Under the pieces are notes generated by a model. The model did not search any database. It was given only the letters and a program-made list of their open reading frames with translations, and was not told where the DNA came from. A DNA stretch of 64,000 bases, taken from contig NZ_CP035042.1 in the NCBI RefSeq assembly GCF_009834345.1, positions 434,001 to 498,000 on the forward strand, given 5' to 3'. The stretch comes from Billgrantia tianxiuensis (GTDB taxonomy: Bacteria > Pseudomonadota > Gammaproteobacteria > Pseudomonadales > Halomonadaceae). Shown here in pieces: positions 34,908-43,978 of this stretch. Each line of letters starts with the position of its first letter. Position 1 is the first letter of the stretch. Made by a program: the position numbers and the translations under genes.

Positions 34908-35978
34908 CGCTCAGGCTGTCATCGCTTTCACAGGGCTTGCCGTGGCGCAGGGTCAGGCGTCGTTCGCTCAGGTTCATCACCACCGAGAACAGGGTCTCCA
35001 TGCGCTCCTCGGCGGGCTGGTCCGGGTTGAAGTGGCGGCAGATCGACAGCGGCGCCCCCTGATGGTCGCTGAGGATGTCGAACAGGCTGGCCTCATCGAG
35101 GCGCGCATCCGGGGCCAGCTCGTCATGCAGCAGCGCATCGAGCCGACACAGGCGTGGGTGGGAGTCGATGCGTGGGAAGTCCTGCACCGGGCAGGGGGTG
35201 TTATCCGCATAGAAATGGTTGGTGTGGGTGACGATACCGTCGCGCGGTGCGATGCGTCCGGGCTCACCGGGTTGGACCTCGAGGCCCACGGCCTGGCCCC
35301 CTCGTTACCGACCTGAGCGCTGGCGAGCAGGAAGTGCGCGGGTGAACAGACCCGGTCGTGGGTGGCCACGGCGAGCGCACTGTCGTAGTCGGGGCTCTCG
35401 AGGATCTTGCGCAGGGCGATATGGATCGGCAGCCCGGCGCCGCAGGTCTGCGAGCGAATGGCGTTGAGGCACACGCCGATACCGCGGGCATTCATGCCGA
35501 TCTTGCCGACCATGCCGGCTTCGCCGACGCTCACCAGTTCGGGCCGGCCATCGCCCCGGATGTGCAGGGCTACCACGTTGTCGAGCTGGTCGTGGCGCCA
35601 GTCCCAGTTCTGCGCCAGCCACTGTTGCCCGTGGCGCTGCAACGAGAAGGCCGAGCAGCCGCCGTTGGCCTGGGTCAGGGCGATCTCGCTGCGACAGTTC
35701 AACGTCAGGATATCGATGAAATCGACCCCCGCACCCCAGGCGATGCCGTTCATCTCCTCGAGAATTTCGGGAAAGCCCTGCGCGATCTGGGCCTCGAAGT
35801 GGCAGGCCCGGTCACGGGCCTCTTCCCAGCGAATGCCCACGAAATCGTGGAACAGTTGCCCGTAGACCGCGATGCTGCGCTCGATCAGGTGCCGGTGAAT
35901 ACGGCCGTGCTCCGCACCGACCTCATGATGACTCCCCGTCAGTTCGGTCACGGCCAGGGGACTCGACGGCCGGGTCAT
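34894..35978 (-). pseudogene. C45-family (acyl-CoA:6-APA acyltransferase-like) Ntn hydrolase, split by a one-base frameshift
   Basis: From ATG 35978 the protein reads LTGSHHEVGAEHGRIHRHLIERS, LTLNCRSEIALTQANGGCSAFSL (Cys108, expected autocatalytic nucleophile), AQNWDWRH, GMNARGIGVCLNAI and AHFLLASAQVGNEG. It then leaves homology, while the next frame continues VGLEVQPGEPGRIAPRDGIVTHTNHFYADN to a stop at 34894. One extra base in the C/G run at 35297-35301 gives 361 residues, normal for the family. Such Ntn hydrolases cleave or form amide bonds of acylated amines. Its start overlaps the dienelactone hydrolase stop (ATGA). The homopolymer position makes a sequence error possible. Confidence 0.85.
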
Positions 35979-36733
35979 AGCACCTCCTCGAGGAAGGCCA
36001 GGAAGGCGGCCCAGGATTTTTCGTCGGCGCGCTCCTGATAGCGGTCGCTGTCGAACTCCGTGAAGCCGTGCGGGGCGCCCGAGTAGATCTCCACCGTGTA
36101 GGTTGCCTCGATGGCTTCGAGTTCCTCCACCAGGCCGCTGACGTCTTCCATGGTCACGCTGGTGTCGGCGCCGCCATGGGCGATCAGCAGCGGCGGCACT
36201 TCTTCGGGCCACTCCTGGCCCTCCGGCGTGGCGAGGCCGCCGTGGAAGCTGGTGTAGCCGGCTATGTTATCGGCTTCGCCGGATCGGGCGATCTCCAGCG
36301 CCACGGCGCCGCCGAAGCAATAGCCCATGATCACCACGCTGTCGGCGGCGCCCTGTTCGCGAGCCTCGGCCAGCCCGGCCAGGGTCAGCTCACGCATGCG
36401 TTCGCGGTTGGAGTAGAGCGCCCGGGTGGCCTCCTGGCGGGCCTCGATGGCTTCGGGGCGGTTGCCCTGGCCGAACAGGTCGATAGCGAAGGCATCGAAG
36501 CCCTGCTCGGCCAGCATATCGGCGCGCTGGCGCTCGTAGTCATCCACGCCGTCCCAGTCGTGCACGATCAGCACCGTGCCGCGCGCTTCTTCTCCGGCCG
36601 GGCTGAAGTAGCCCTCGAAGGCTTCGTCGCCGACTTCGTAGACGATGTCGTTACCGGCGGGTGAGAAGGCGTGGGCATGGGCGGTGAGACCGAGCGCGGT
36701 CAACAGCGCAAGGGGGAGAGAGGCAGAGCGCAT
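35975..36733 (-). CDS. Dienelactone hydrolase family protein, secreted
   Basis: 252 residues from ATG 36733 (AGGAG ahead). N-terminal signal peptide (LPLALLTALGLTAHAHA). The dienelactone hydrolase fold is indicated by VLIVHDWDGVDDYERQRADMLAEQGFDAFAIDLFGQG, the nucleophile Cys139 in MGYCFGGAVALE, LLIAHGGADTSV (Asp) and SGAPHGF (His). Cys in place of Ser is normal for this family. A signal peptide points to the periplasm, where it would hydrolyse a lactone or ester. It is coupled to the downstream C45 gene. Confidence 0.88.
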   Translation of the reverse strand: MRSASLPLALLTALGLTAHAHAFSPAGNDIVYEVGDEAFEGYFSPAGEEARGTVLIVHDWDGVDDYERQRADMLAEQGFDAFAIDLFGQGNRPEAIEARQEATRALYSNRERMRELTLAGLAEAREQGAADSVVIMGYCFGGAVALEIARSGEADNIAGYTSFHGGLATPEGQEWPEEVPPLLIAHGGADTSVTMEDVSGLVEELEAIEATYTVEIYSGAPHGFTEFDSDRYQERADEKSWAAFLAFLEEVL

Positions 36734-36985
36734 GGCGGGCTCCTGTCGGTTTCGTGGCATGCGGGCATCAGTATAGGCAAAGGTCGGCGAGGCGCGACCG
36801 GCAGCGTTGAACGCCGGGGGCGGTGCTTGTCAGGGTTTTCCATTGCTCATAAGGAGTTGGCGACGCGGGTCGGGGGGTAAACGTTGGTATGGGGGGCTTG
36901 TGTTTTACTGCGGAGCCTTCCAGATTTAGAGGGTGCCTTCTGTAACCAGACGTATCGACGTCCTCAACCAGAGTGAGAAGAACAA

Positions 36986-38191
36986 ATGAAGAAGAGCCTA
37001 TTGGCGATGGCAATCGCGGCATCCGGCGTGGCGCTTGCCGGAGCGGCGCAGGCAGAGGTCAAGATCGGTTTCATCGGCGGCTTCACCGGTCCGATCGAGA
37101 GCCTGACTCCTCCGATCTTCGATGGCGCGCGGTTGGCGGTGGCGCAGATCAACGAGCAGGGCGGCATCCTCGGCGGCCAGACGCTGGTCATGCCGAATGC
37201 CGACACTACCTGTAGCGATGCCTCGGCGGCTTCCAACGCGGCCGACCGCATGGTCAACACCGAGAACGTCACCGCCATTGTCGGTGCGCTGTGTACCGGG
37301 GCAACCGTGGCTGCGGCCAACAGCGCGGCGGTTCCCGGTGGGGTGGTAATGGTGTCGCCGGCCTCCACGGCGCCGGCGGTGACCGAGCTGGACGACAACG
37401 ATCTGGTGTTCCGTACCGTGCCTTCGGATGCCTACCAGGGCCAGATCCTGGCCAAGCTGATGCTCGAGAAAGGCTTCGACGAAGTGGCCGTCACCTACGT
37501 CAACAACGACTACGGCCGTGGCCTGGCGGATGCCTTCACCGCAGGCTTCGAGGCGGGCGGTGGCACGATAGCCGTAAACCTGGCCCATGAGGACGGCCGC
37601 GCCGACTACCGTTCCGAGCTGGGCTCGCTTTCCGCCAGCGGTGCCGAGACGCTGGTGGTGCTCGCCTATGCCGATGGCTCGGGCCAGACCATCCTGCGCC
37701 AGGCCTATGAGGGTGGTGCATTCACCCAGTATGCCGGTGCCGACGGCATGGTCGGCTCGTCGCTGGTCGAGGCGGTGGGCGCGGATGCCCTCGAGGGCAT
37801 GATCGCCACTCGCCCGGGCAGCCCCGAACTGCCGGGTACCGAGATCTTCAACCAGGCGGCCCAGGAGGCGGGCTTCGACCCCAGCGCGGTATTCGCCGCC
37901 CAGGCCTATGACGCCGCTTTCCTGCTGGCGCTGGCCATCGAGCAGAACGGTAGCGCCGAGCGTGAGGGGCTTTCCCAGGCGCTGCGCAGCGTCGCCTCCG
38001 CTCCCGGTGAAGTGATCCTGCCCGGCGAGTGGGAGAAGGCAGTGCAACTGATCGCAGCGGGCGAGGAGATCAACTACGAGGGTGCCTCCGGCAGCCATGA
38101 GTTCGACGAGAACGGCGACGTGCCGGGCGTGGTGCTGGAAATGGCGGTGGAAGGCGGTGCCTTCGTCGGCAAGGGCCTGCTCCAGGACTAA
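36986..38191 (+). CDS. Branched-chain amino-acid type ABC transporter substrate-binding protein
   Basis: 401 residues with signal peptide (MKKSLLAMAIAASGVALAG ... AQA). The periplasmic binding protein fold type I is recognised by VKIGFIGGFTGPIESLTPPIFDGARLAVAQINEQGGILGG, VTAIVGALCTGATVAAAN, VAVTYVNNDYGRGLADAF and FAAQAYDAAFLLALA. Three cysteines (TTCSD, ALCTG) could form a disulfide. The genes for its likely membrane and ATPase partners (livMHFG) are on the opposite strand and converge on it across a terminator, an unusual split arrangement. Substrate may be an amino acid or amide; not decided. Confidence 0.9.
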   Translation: MKKSLLAMAIAASGVALAGAAQAEVKIGFIGGFTGPIESLTPPIFDGARLAVAQINEQGGILGGQTLVMPNADTTCSDASAASNAADRMVNTENVTAIVGALCTGATVAAANSAAVPGGVVMVSPASTAPAVTELDDNDLVFRTVPSDAYQGQILAKLMLEKGFDEVAVTYVNNDYGRGLADAFTAGFEAGGGTIAVNLAHEDGRADYRSELGSLSASGAETLVVLAYADGSGQTILRQAYEGGAFTQYAGADGMVGSSLVEAVGADALEGMIATRPGSPELPGTEIFNQAAQEAGFDPSAVFAAQAYDAAFLLALAIEQNGSAEREGLSQALRSVASAPGEVILPGEWEKAVQLIAAGEEINYEGASGSHEFDENGDVPGVVLEMAVEGGAFVGKGLLQD

Positions 38192-38223
38192 TCTAGGTCT
38201 GAACTGAAGCAGCAAGTGAAAGC

Positions 38224-38260
38224 AAAGGCCCCGGCGGGAATGCCCGCCGGGGCCTTTCTT
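38224..38260. terminator. Strong bidirectional terminator
   Basis: A perfect 15-base stem (38224-38238 with 38243-38257) closed by AATG, with AAA on one side and TTTCTT on the other. It lies between the convergent binding-protein gene and livM and can stop transcription from both. Confidence 0.9.
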
Positions 38261-38302
38261 ATTGAACGTAGATTTTAGAGCGCAGCAATAAATCAGCCCC
38301 CT

Positions 38303-39616
38303 CTACCCGTGGTGTTTGACTTTTTCGGGTAGCAGTCCTTGTGGAGCGAAGCGCAGCACCAGGGTAATGAGCAGGCCGATCACGAACACCCGGGCCTGCA
38401 GCGCGCGGCTGTCGAGGTTGCCCGGCGGTTCCCAGCCGAACCAACCCTCGCCGATGGCAGCGGCCCCATGCATCACGAACAGCGCCAACGGCTCGGACAT
38501 CAGCCAGATGATATAGACCGCTACGGCGCCGAAGATGGTGCCCAGGTTGTTGCCGGGCCCGCCCAGGATCACCATCACCAGTACCAGGAAGGTGTGGTTC
38601 AGCGGCAGGAAGCCGTTGGGGTCGAAGATGCTGTTGAACGAAGCCAGCGCGCCGCCGCCGATGCCCATCAGGATGCAGCCCAGCACGAAGATCTCCAGGC
38701 GGCGCTTGTTGATGTCCTTGCCCATCGCCGAAGCGGAGATTTCGTTGTCGCGGATGGCGCGGATCATGCGGCCCCAGGGGGCGTGGTAGGCGCGGTGCAG
38801 CAGGAAGAAGATCACCGCGATCATGGCCGCCGTGACCGACAGGTACAATGCCCGGGCCAGGGTGAAGCCCAGCTCGCTGGGGCCCGGCGTGGGCCAGGGC
38901 AGCGGCGAGACGGTGGCGGTGCCGCGGGTCAGCCAGTCGGAATTCTTGAGGAAGGCCTTGATGATCTCGGCGATGCCGAGGGTGGCAATGGCCAGATAAT
39001 CGCTGCGCAGCCCCAGGCAGATATGGCCGATGAAGTAGCCGATGGCGCCGGCCAGCGCGCCGCCGACGATCCAGCCGCTCCAGGCCGGCAGGCCCAGGCC
39101 ACCGATGAAGCCGGCTCGGGACTGTATCTCGCCGGTGACGCCGCGCAGCATGCTGATCACCACCAGGTAGAGCACCACGGCGAGGACGATGGCGATCAGC
39201 GTGCGCAGCTTCTTCGGTACGCCGATACGGTCGAGCTTGGTGGCGCCATAGACCAGCATCGCCGCAGCGGCACCGTAGAGCAGCACGCGGCCGAGTTCAC
39301 CAGGCAGTTCGGTACCCCAGAAGGCGTCGTTGACCGGCACGCTGAGGAACATGGTGGCAAAGGCGCCCAGCGCGACGAAGCCCATCACACCGGCATTGAA
39401 CTGGCCGGCATAGCCCCATTGGATGGTCAGCCCCAGGGCCAGGATGGCGTAGCAGGAGGCTTCCACCAGCATGCGCGTGCTGTAGGCGGTTCCCATGATG
39501 GCATAGACGCCAAGAACCGCCACCAGCAGGGCGCCGAAGAGGATGACTTCCCGCAGCGGGAAGCGTGACGGTGCGGCCACGGTGTCTTCGCGGCGTTCGG
39601 TACGTTGAGCGTTCAT
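38303..39616 (-). CDS. livM: Branched-chain amino-acid ABC transporter permease LivM
   Basis: 437 residues, longer than average for LivM, with many membrane spans. Family marks are ALGLTIQWGYAGQFNAGVMGFVALGAFA and SDYLAIATLGIAEIIKAFLKN, the loop GRMIRAIRDNEISASAMGKDI and GGPGNNLGTIFGAV. A stretch at residues 100-160 between early spans (LPGELGRVLLYGAAAAMLVYGATKLDRIG...) accounts for the extra length. Its ATG overlaps the livH stop by one base (TGATG). It forms the import channel with LivH. Confidence 0.92.
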   Translation of the reverse strand: MNAQRTERREDTVAAPSRFPLREVILFGALLVAVLGVYAIMGTAYSTRMLVEASCYAILALGLTIQWGYAGQFNAGVMGFVALGAFATMFLSVPVNDAFWGTELPGELGRVLLYGAAAAMLVYGATKLDRIGVPKKLRTLIAIVLAVVLYLVVISMLRGVTGEIQSRAGFIGGLGLPAWSGWIVGGALAGAIGYFIGHICLGLRSDYLAIATLGIAEIIKAFLKNSDWLTRGTATVSPLPWPTPGPSELGFTLARALYLSVTAAMIAVIFFLLHRAYHAPWGRMIRAIRDNEISASAMGKDINKRRLEIFVLGCILMGIGGGALASFNSIFDPNGFLPLNHTFLVLVMVILGGPGNNLGTIFGAVAVYIIWLMSEPLALFVMHGAAAIGEGWFGWEPPGNLDSRALQARVFVIGLLITLVLRFAPQGLLPEKVKHHG

Positions 39617-40623
39617 CAGATCACCTTACCCTTGAAGATGCCGGTGGGGCGCCACACCAGGATCGCCACCAGGATGAAGAAGGGCACCACGATCTTGTAT
39701 TCGGTGCCGACGAAGGCGAGGTTGCGCGGGATCTCGACCCATTCGGGGAATAGGTGTGCGATGGGACGCAGCAGCACCGTCCAGTTGAACACCGCCAGCG
39801 TTTCGGCGAAGCCCACCACGAAGCCGCCGGCGATGGCCCCGTAGGGGTGGCCCACCCCGCCGACGATGGCTGCGGCGAAGATCGGCAGCAGCAGGAAGAA
39901 GCTCAGGTCGGGCTTGAAGGTCACGTCGAGCGAGAGCAGGGTACCCGCGATGGCGGCGAGGCCGCCGGCGATCACCCAGGTCACCGCCACGATGTGGTTG
40001 GTATTGATGCCCGAAGCCCGTGCCAGGTCGGGATTGTCGGACATGGCGCGCATCGCCTTGCCCAGCCGGGTGCGGTTGAGGAACAGGTGCAGCCCGACCA
40101 CGCAGACGATGGTCAGGAGGAACAGGATGATCTGCGGCTCGGTGACGATGATCGGCCGTGTGGCCAGCTCGAACGGCATCTCGAGGCGGTAGATCTCCTT
40201 GCGCTCACCGGCCAGGTACAGGTTCTGGGCGCCGGTGCCGGCGAACAGGCGAATCAGCCCCTGCAGCATCAGGGTCACGCCCAGCGAGGCGATCACCATG
40301 ACGATGGGCTTGACGCCATGGGCGCGCAGCGGCTTGTAGAACGCCTTGTCGACGCCGACCGCGAGCAGGGCGGTAAGCACCATGGCCAGCGGCAGCATGA
40401 CGATGGGGGTGGGCAGGCCCACCGCTGCGCCCACGCCGGGAAATGCCATGGTCAGCAGCAGCACCATGAAGGCCCCGAACGTCATCATGTCGGCATGGGC
40501 GAAGTGGGCGAAGCGCATGATGCTGAAGACCAGCGTCACGCCGATGGCGCCAATGGCGTAGATCGAGCCGGTCACGCTGCCGGCGACGATCACGTTGTTG
40601 AAGAAGAAAACCAGTTCGTTCAC
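39616..40623 (-). CDS. livH: Branched-chain amino-acid ABC transporter permease LivH
   Basis: 335 residues, hydrophobic throughout. Recognisable are GSIYAIGAIGVTLVFSIMRFAHFAHADMMTFGAF near the start, TRLGKAMRAMSDNPDLARASGINTNHI (cytoplasmic EAA-like loop) and GGVGHPYGAIAGGFVVGFAETL. Partner of LivM in the inner membrane. Downstream stop overlaps livM; upstream livF ends 28 bases before the start. Confidence 0.92.
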   Translation of the reverse strand: MNELVFFFNNVIVAGSVTGSIYAIGAIGVTLVFSIMRFAHFAHADMMTFGAFMVLLLTMAFPGVGAAVGLPTPIVMLPLAMVLTALLAVGVDKAFYKPLRAHGVKPIVMVIASLGVTLMLQGLIRLFAGTGAQNLYLAGERKEIYRLEMPFELATRPIIVTEPQIILFLLTIVCVVGLHLFLNRTRLGKAMRAMSDNPDLARASGINTNHIVAVTWVIAGGLAAIAGTLLSLDVTFKPDLSFFLLLPIFAAAIVGGVGHPYGAIAGGFVVGFAETLAVFNWTVLLRPIAHLFPEWVEIPRNLAFVGTEYKIVVPFFILVAILVWRPTGIFKGKVI

Positions 40624-40651
40624 GACTCACTCTCCAGTACGGGCTCGGGGC

Positions 40652-41356
40652 TCAACCGCCGAGGAAGCTCTTGGCCACTTCCGGGTCGGCGAGCAAGGCG
40701 GCGCCGGTATCGGTGAAACGGTTCTTGCCAGCGGCCAGCACGAAGCCCTTGTCGGCGATGGCCAGGGCCTGCTTGGCATTCTGCTCGACCATGAGGATGC
40801 CCACGCCGGCGGCATTGATCTCCTTCACCCGCTCGAAGATCTCGTTCATGTAGAGCGGCGAGAGGCCGGCAGTGGGTTCGTCGAGCAGCAGCACGTCGGG
40901 CTCGGCCATCAGCGCGCGGCCCATGGCAACCATCTGGCGCTGGCCACCGGAGAGTTCGCCGGCGGGTTGGTGGCGCTTGTCGTAGAGCGGAGGAAAGAAG
41001 TCGTAGACCTGCTTGAGCATGCGCTTGACGTTGCCCGGCTTGAGGAAGGCGCCCATCTCCAGGTTCTCTTTCACCGTGAGGCTGGGGAAGACGTTCTTCT
41101 CCTGGGGCACGAAACCCATGCCCTTCTGTACCAGTTTGTTGGGCGGCAGGTTGTGGATCGGCTCGCCGCGCAGCAGGATCTCGCCCTGGCTGACGGTGAG
41201 TAGGCCGAAGATGGCCTTGAGCATGGTGGACTTGCCGGCGCCATTGGGGCCGACGATCACACCGACCTCGTCGGCCTCGATCGACATGTTCACCCCGTTG
41301 AGGATGTTCATGCCGCCGTAGCCGCCGTGCACGTCGCGTGCTTCGAGTAATGGCAT
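40652..41356 (-). CDS. livF: Branched-chain amino-acid ABC transporter ATPase LivF
   Basis: 234 residues, as usual. Begins LLEARDVHGGYGGMNILNGVNM, a LivF hallmark, then Walker A VGPNGAGKST, MGFVPQEKNVFPSLTVKENLEMG, signature LSGGQRQM, Walker B LLLDEPTAGLSP and VEQNAKQAL in place of the switch His, which is normal for LivF. Couples ATP hydrolysis to import with LivG. Confidence 0.93.
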   Translation of the reverse strand: MPLLEARDVHGGYGGMNILNGVNMSIEADEVGVIVGPNGAGKSTMLKAIFGLLTVSQGEILLRGEPIHNLPPNKLVQKGMGFVPQEKNVFPSLTVKENLEMGAFLKPGNVKRMLKQVYDFFPPLYDKRHQPAGELSGGQRQMVAMGRALMAEPDVLLLDEPTAGLSPLYMNEIFERVKEINAAGVGILMVEQNAKQALAIADKGFVLAAGKNRFTDTGAALLADPEVAKSFLGG

Positions 41357-41430
41357 CGTGGATTCTCTGCGCTATCGTTGCTGTTCTTCTTGTCGGGTCT
41401 GTGCGCCTGGACTCAGGCGGTGGTGGAGCC

Positions 41431-41490
41431 CTCAGGCTACGTTCGAACCCCTCAGGCTATGTTCGAACCCCTCAGGCTACGTTCGAGCCA
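41431..41490. repeat. Three tandem copies of a 20-base unit over the livG stop codon
   Basis: Units at 41431-41450, 41451-41470 and 41471-41490 read CTCAGGCTACGTTCGAACCC with one or two changes. The copy at 41471 contains the stop codon and last codons (SNVA) of LivG; the two others lie directly after the gene. So the end of livG has been tandemly duplicated without changing the protein. Confidence 0.9.
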
Positions 41491-42242
41491 AAGTATGCCT
41501 CGATCACCTGAGGATTGTTACGGATCTCCTCGATGCTGCCTTCCACCATCACGCTGCCCTGGGCCAGCACGATCACCGGGTCGCACAGGCGCGCGATCAT
41601 GTCCATGTCGTGCTCAATGACCAGGAAGGTGTAGCCCATCTCGCGGTTGAGCCGTTCGATGTTGTCGACCAGGTCGCCCAGCAGGGTGCGGTTGACCCCA
41701 GCGGCGATCTCGTCGAGCAGCACCACGCGGGCATCGGTCATCATGGTGCGACCGAGTTCGAGCAGCTTCTTCTGGCCGCCGGAGAGGTTGCCGGCCAGCT
41801 CGTTGCGCACGTGGTGCAGGCCGATGAAGTCGATCACCTCGAGCGCCTTCCGGCGTACCTCGGCCTCCTGCTGGCGTACCAGGCCCGGCTTGAGCCAGGC
41901 GTCGAACAGGCTCTCGCCGGCCTGCTGCGGCGGCACCATCATCAGGTTCTCCAGCGCGGTCATTTGGGAGAACTCGTGGGCGATCTGGAAGGTGCGCAAC
42001 AGGCCCTTGTGGAACAGCTCGTTGGCGGGGCGATTGGTGATGTCCTCGCCATCGAGCAGGACCTGGCCGCTGTCGAGCGGCAGGGCGCCGGCGATAATGT
42101 TGAACAGGGTGGACTTGCCTGCCCCGTTGGGGCCGATCAGCCCGGTGATCGAGCCTTCTTCGACCTGGATGGAGCAGTCGTTGATGACCTTCAGACCACC
42201 GAAGGCCTTGTAGACGTGCCTGACGTCGATGATGGATGGCAT
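41472..42242 (-). CDS. livG: Branched-chain amino-acid ABC transporter ATPase LivG
   Basis: 256 residues. VYKAFGGLKVINDCSIQVEEGSITGLIGPNGAGKST is the LivG start with Walker A; LLRTFQIAHEFSQMTALENLMM, signature LSGGQKKLLELGR, Walker B VVLLDEIAAGVN and switch His in VIEHDMD follow. It forms the ATPase heterodimer with LivF. Its 3' end is part of a 20-base tandem triplication. It is first of the livGFHM run and follows an NSS transporter gene by about 110 bases. Confidence 0.93.
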   Translation of the reverse strand: MPSIIDVRHVYKAFGGLKVINDCSIQVEEGSITGLIGPNGAGKSTLFNIIAGALPLDSGQVLLDGEDITNRPANELFHKGLLRTFQIAHEFSQMTALENLMMVPPQQAGESLFDAWLKPGLVRQQEAEVRRKALEVIDFIGLHHVRNELAGNLSGGQKKLLELGRTMMTDARVVLLDEIAAGVNRTLLGDLVDNIERLNREMGYTFLVIEHDMDMIARLCDPVIVLAQGSVMVEGSIEEIRNNPQVIEAYFGSNVA

Positions 42243-42320
42243 GTTGGTTCCTGCACTTTATATCGTTGTTATGCGCCCGGCTTCTCCGCTTGGTGCGAGG
42301 CCGGGTGGCGTATATCGAGC

Positions 42321-42347
42321 CGCCGCCCGCAGGCGGCGACAGTTTTT
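42321..42347 (+). terminator. Hairpin with T run in the gap between the NSS gene and livG
   Basis: CGCCGCC (42321-42327) and GGCGGCG (42332-42338) enclose CGCA; ACAG and five T follow on the plus strand. As a terminator it would act on plus-strand, that is antisense, transcription, because both neighbouring genes are on the minus strand. On the minus strand it is a plain hairpin just after the NSS stop. Confidence 0.4.
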
Positions 42348-42351
42348 CTTG

Positions 42352-43797
42352 TTACCGGTCCTGGCGCTTCTCGGCCAGGAAGGTACGGCCGGCGGCGAAG
42401 GCGCCGACGATGATCAGGGCGCCGATGGCCGGCACCAGATAGCCTTCTACCTGCGGAATGGTGCGCAGGAACACGAAGGCGACCGCGGCGGGCGCCACGA
42501 AGCGTACCAGGAAGCGCCAGGTCCGGAACCAGGTCTCGCTGGTGCGCATCTCCTTCATCACCTCGGAGTGGGTCAGCGCCCAGCCGGCGAACAGCGCGAT
42601 GAGCATGCCGCCCAGCGGCATGAAGATGTTGGTCAGCAGCTCGATGAAATCGAAGGCGCTGCGGCCGAACAAGGTGTGGAAGGGGCTCGCCTCGGCCCAC
42701 AGGTTGAAGCTGACCACCGTGAGCAGGCCCAGGGCCCAGCTGGCCACCACCATGACGAACACTGCCTGGGGGCGGGTGAGGTCGAAGCGCTCCACCAGAA
42801 AGGCGGCCACCGGCTCGATCAACGAGATCGAGGAGCTGATCGCCGCTCCCAGCACGAGAATGAAGAACACCCCGCCGATCAGCCCGCCGAAGGGCATCTC
42901 GGCGAAGGCCAGCGGCAGGGTGACGAACATCAGTCCCGGCCCGGCGGCGGCGTCGAGGCCGGCGCCGAATACCAGCGAGAAGATCGCCAGCCCCGCCACC
43001 ATGGCGACGGCGGTATCGATGAAGGCGACGGCGAAGGCGGTACGGCTCAGCGAGGCCTCGCTGGCCATGTAGGCGCCGTAGGCCATGATCGCCCCCATGC
43101 CGAGGCTCAGGGTGAAGAACGACTGGCCCATGGCCTGCAGCCACCCTTCGAGGCTTAGGTCGCCGACATTGAAGGTGAACAGGAAGCTTGCCGCGGCGCC
43201 GAAGTCGCCATTGGTGATGCCATAGGCGAGTACCACCAGAAGGATCACGAACAGTGCCGGCATCATGATGCGCAGGCCACTCTCGATACCCTTGTGGATG
43301 CCCATGCCCACGATCAGCCCCGAGGCGATGATGAATAGTGTGTGGTAGAGCGTGAGCAGGCCCGGCGAGGCCAGCAGTGCATCGAAGCCGGCGCCGATGG
43401 TGGCGGCATCGGCGCCGACCAGCGAGCCGGTGAGCATCTGCCAGGTGTAATGAATCGCCCAGCCGGCGATCACCGAATAGAAGCTCAGGATCAGGAAGGC
43501 CGCGGCGGCTCCCAGCCAGCCGATCGATTCCCAGGCGCGGGAGGTGTCATGAGTGCGGGTCAGGAAGCGCATGCCCATGATTGGGCTTCTGCGGCTGGCG
43601 CGGCCGAGCATGGTCTCGGCGATCAGGATCGGAATGCCGACGGCGAAGATAGTCAGGGCGTAGATCAGGATGAAGGCGCCGCCGCCGTTCTCGCCGGTCA
43701 GGTAGGGAAAGCGCCACAGGTTGCCGAGCCCCACTGCCGAGCCGACCGCGGCGAGCAGGAAGGTGCCCTTGTGTGTCCAGACGTTGTGCGTGCTCAT
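42352..43797 (-). CDS. Sodium-dependent symporter of the NSS (SNF) family
   Basis: 481 residues from ATG 43797. The first span carries the family signature KGTFLLAAVGSAVGLGNLWRFPYLTGENGGGAFILIYAL (Na+ and substrate site, as in LeuT), followed by GIPILIAETMLGRASRRSP. About eleven to twelve spans follow. NSS proteins import amino acids or osmolytes with Na+, fitting a halophile. The upstream extension of the frame (to 43965) has no homology. It lies ahead of livGFHM on the same strand and could share the transported substrate class. Confidence 0.92.
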   Translation of the reverse strand: MSTHNVWTHKGTFLLAAVGSAVGLGNLWRFPYLTGENGGGAFILIYALTIFAVGIPILIAETMLGRASRRSPIMGMRFLTRTHDTSRAWESIGWLGAAAAFLILSFYSVIAGWAIHYTWQMLTGSLVGADAATIGAGFDALLASPGLLTLYHTLFIIASGLIVGMGIHKGIESGLRIMMPALFVILLVVLAYGITNGDFGAAASFLFTFNVGDLSLEGWLQAMGQSFFTLSLGMGAIMAYGAYMASEASLSRTAFAVAFIDTAVAMVAGLAIFSLVFGAGLDAAAGPGLMFVTLPLAFAEMPFGGLIGGVFFILVLGAAISSSISLIEPVAAFLVERFDLTRPQAVFVMVVASWALGLLTVVSFNLWAEASPFHTLFGRSAFDFIELLTNIFMPLGGMLIALFAGWALTHSEVMKEMRTSETWFRTWRFLVRFVAPAAVAFVFLRTIPQVEGYLVPAIGALIIVGAFAAGRTFLAEKRQDR

Positions 43798-43978
43798 TAT
43801 GTTTCCGAAGCGTCGTCCTGCGGCCTTGTGGGCCTGAGTGTGGCACCACCGAGCGCCGGTCGGATAGGGGCGTTCGATGAGCGCGTACACTGTGCGACAG
43901 AACCCGCGCCATGGCCAGTAGACGAACGTTAAGTCTACGTTGGAAACGACAGATGACCGGGGCACGGGTTCGTGGAAG

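Noticed and set aside
38339..40716. Long plus-strand ORFs opposite livM and livH, very rich in Gln, His, Asp and Gly.
   Set aside because: Composition typical of the complement of membrane-protein genes; no known family.
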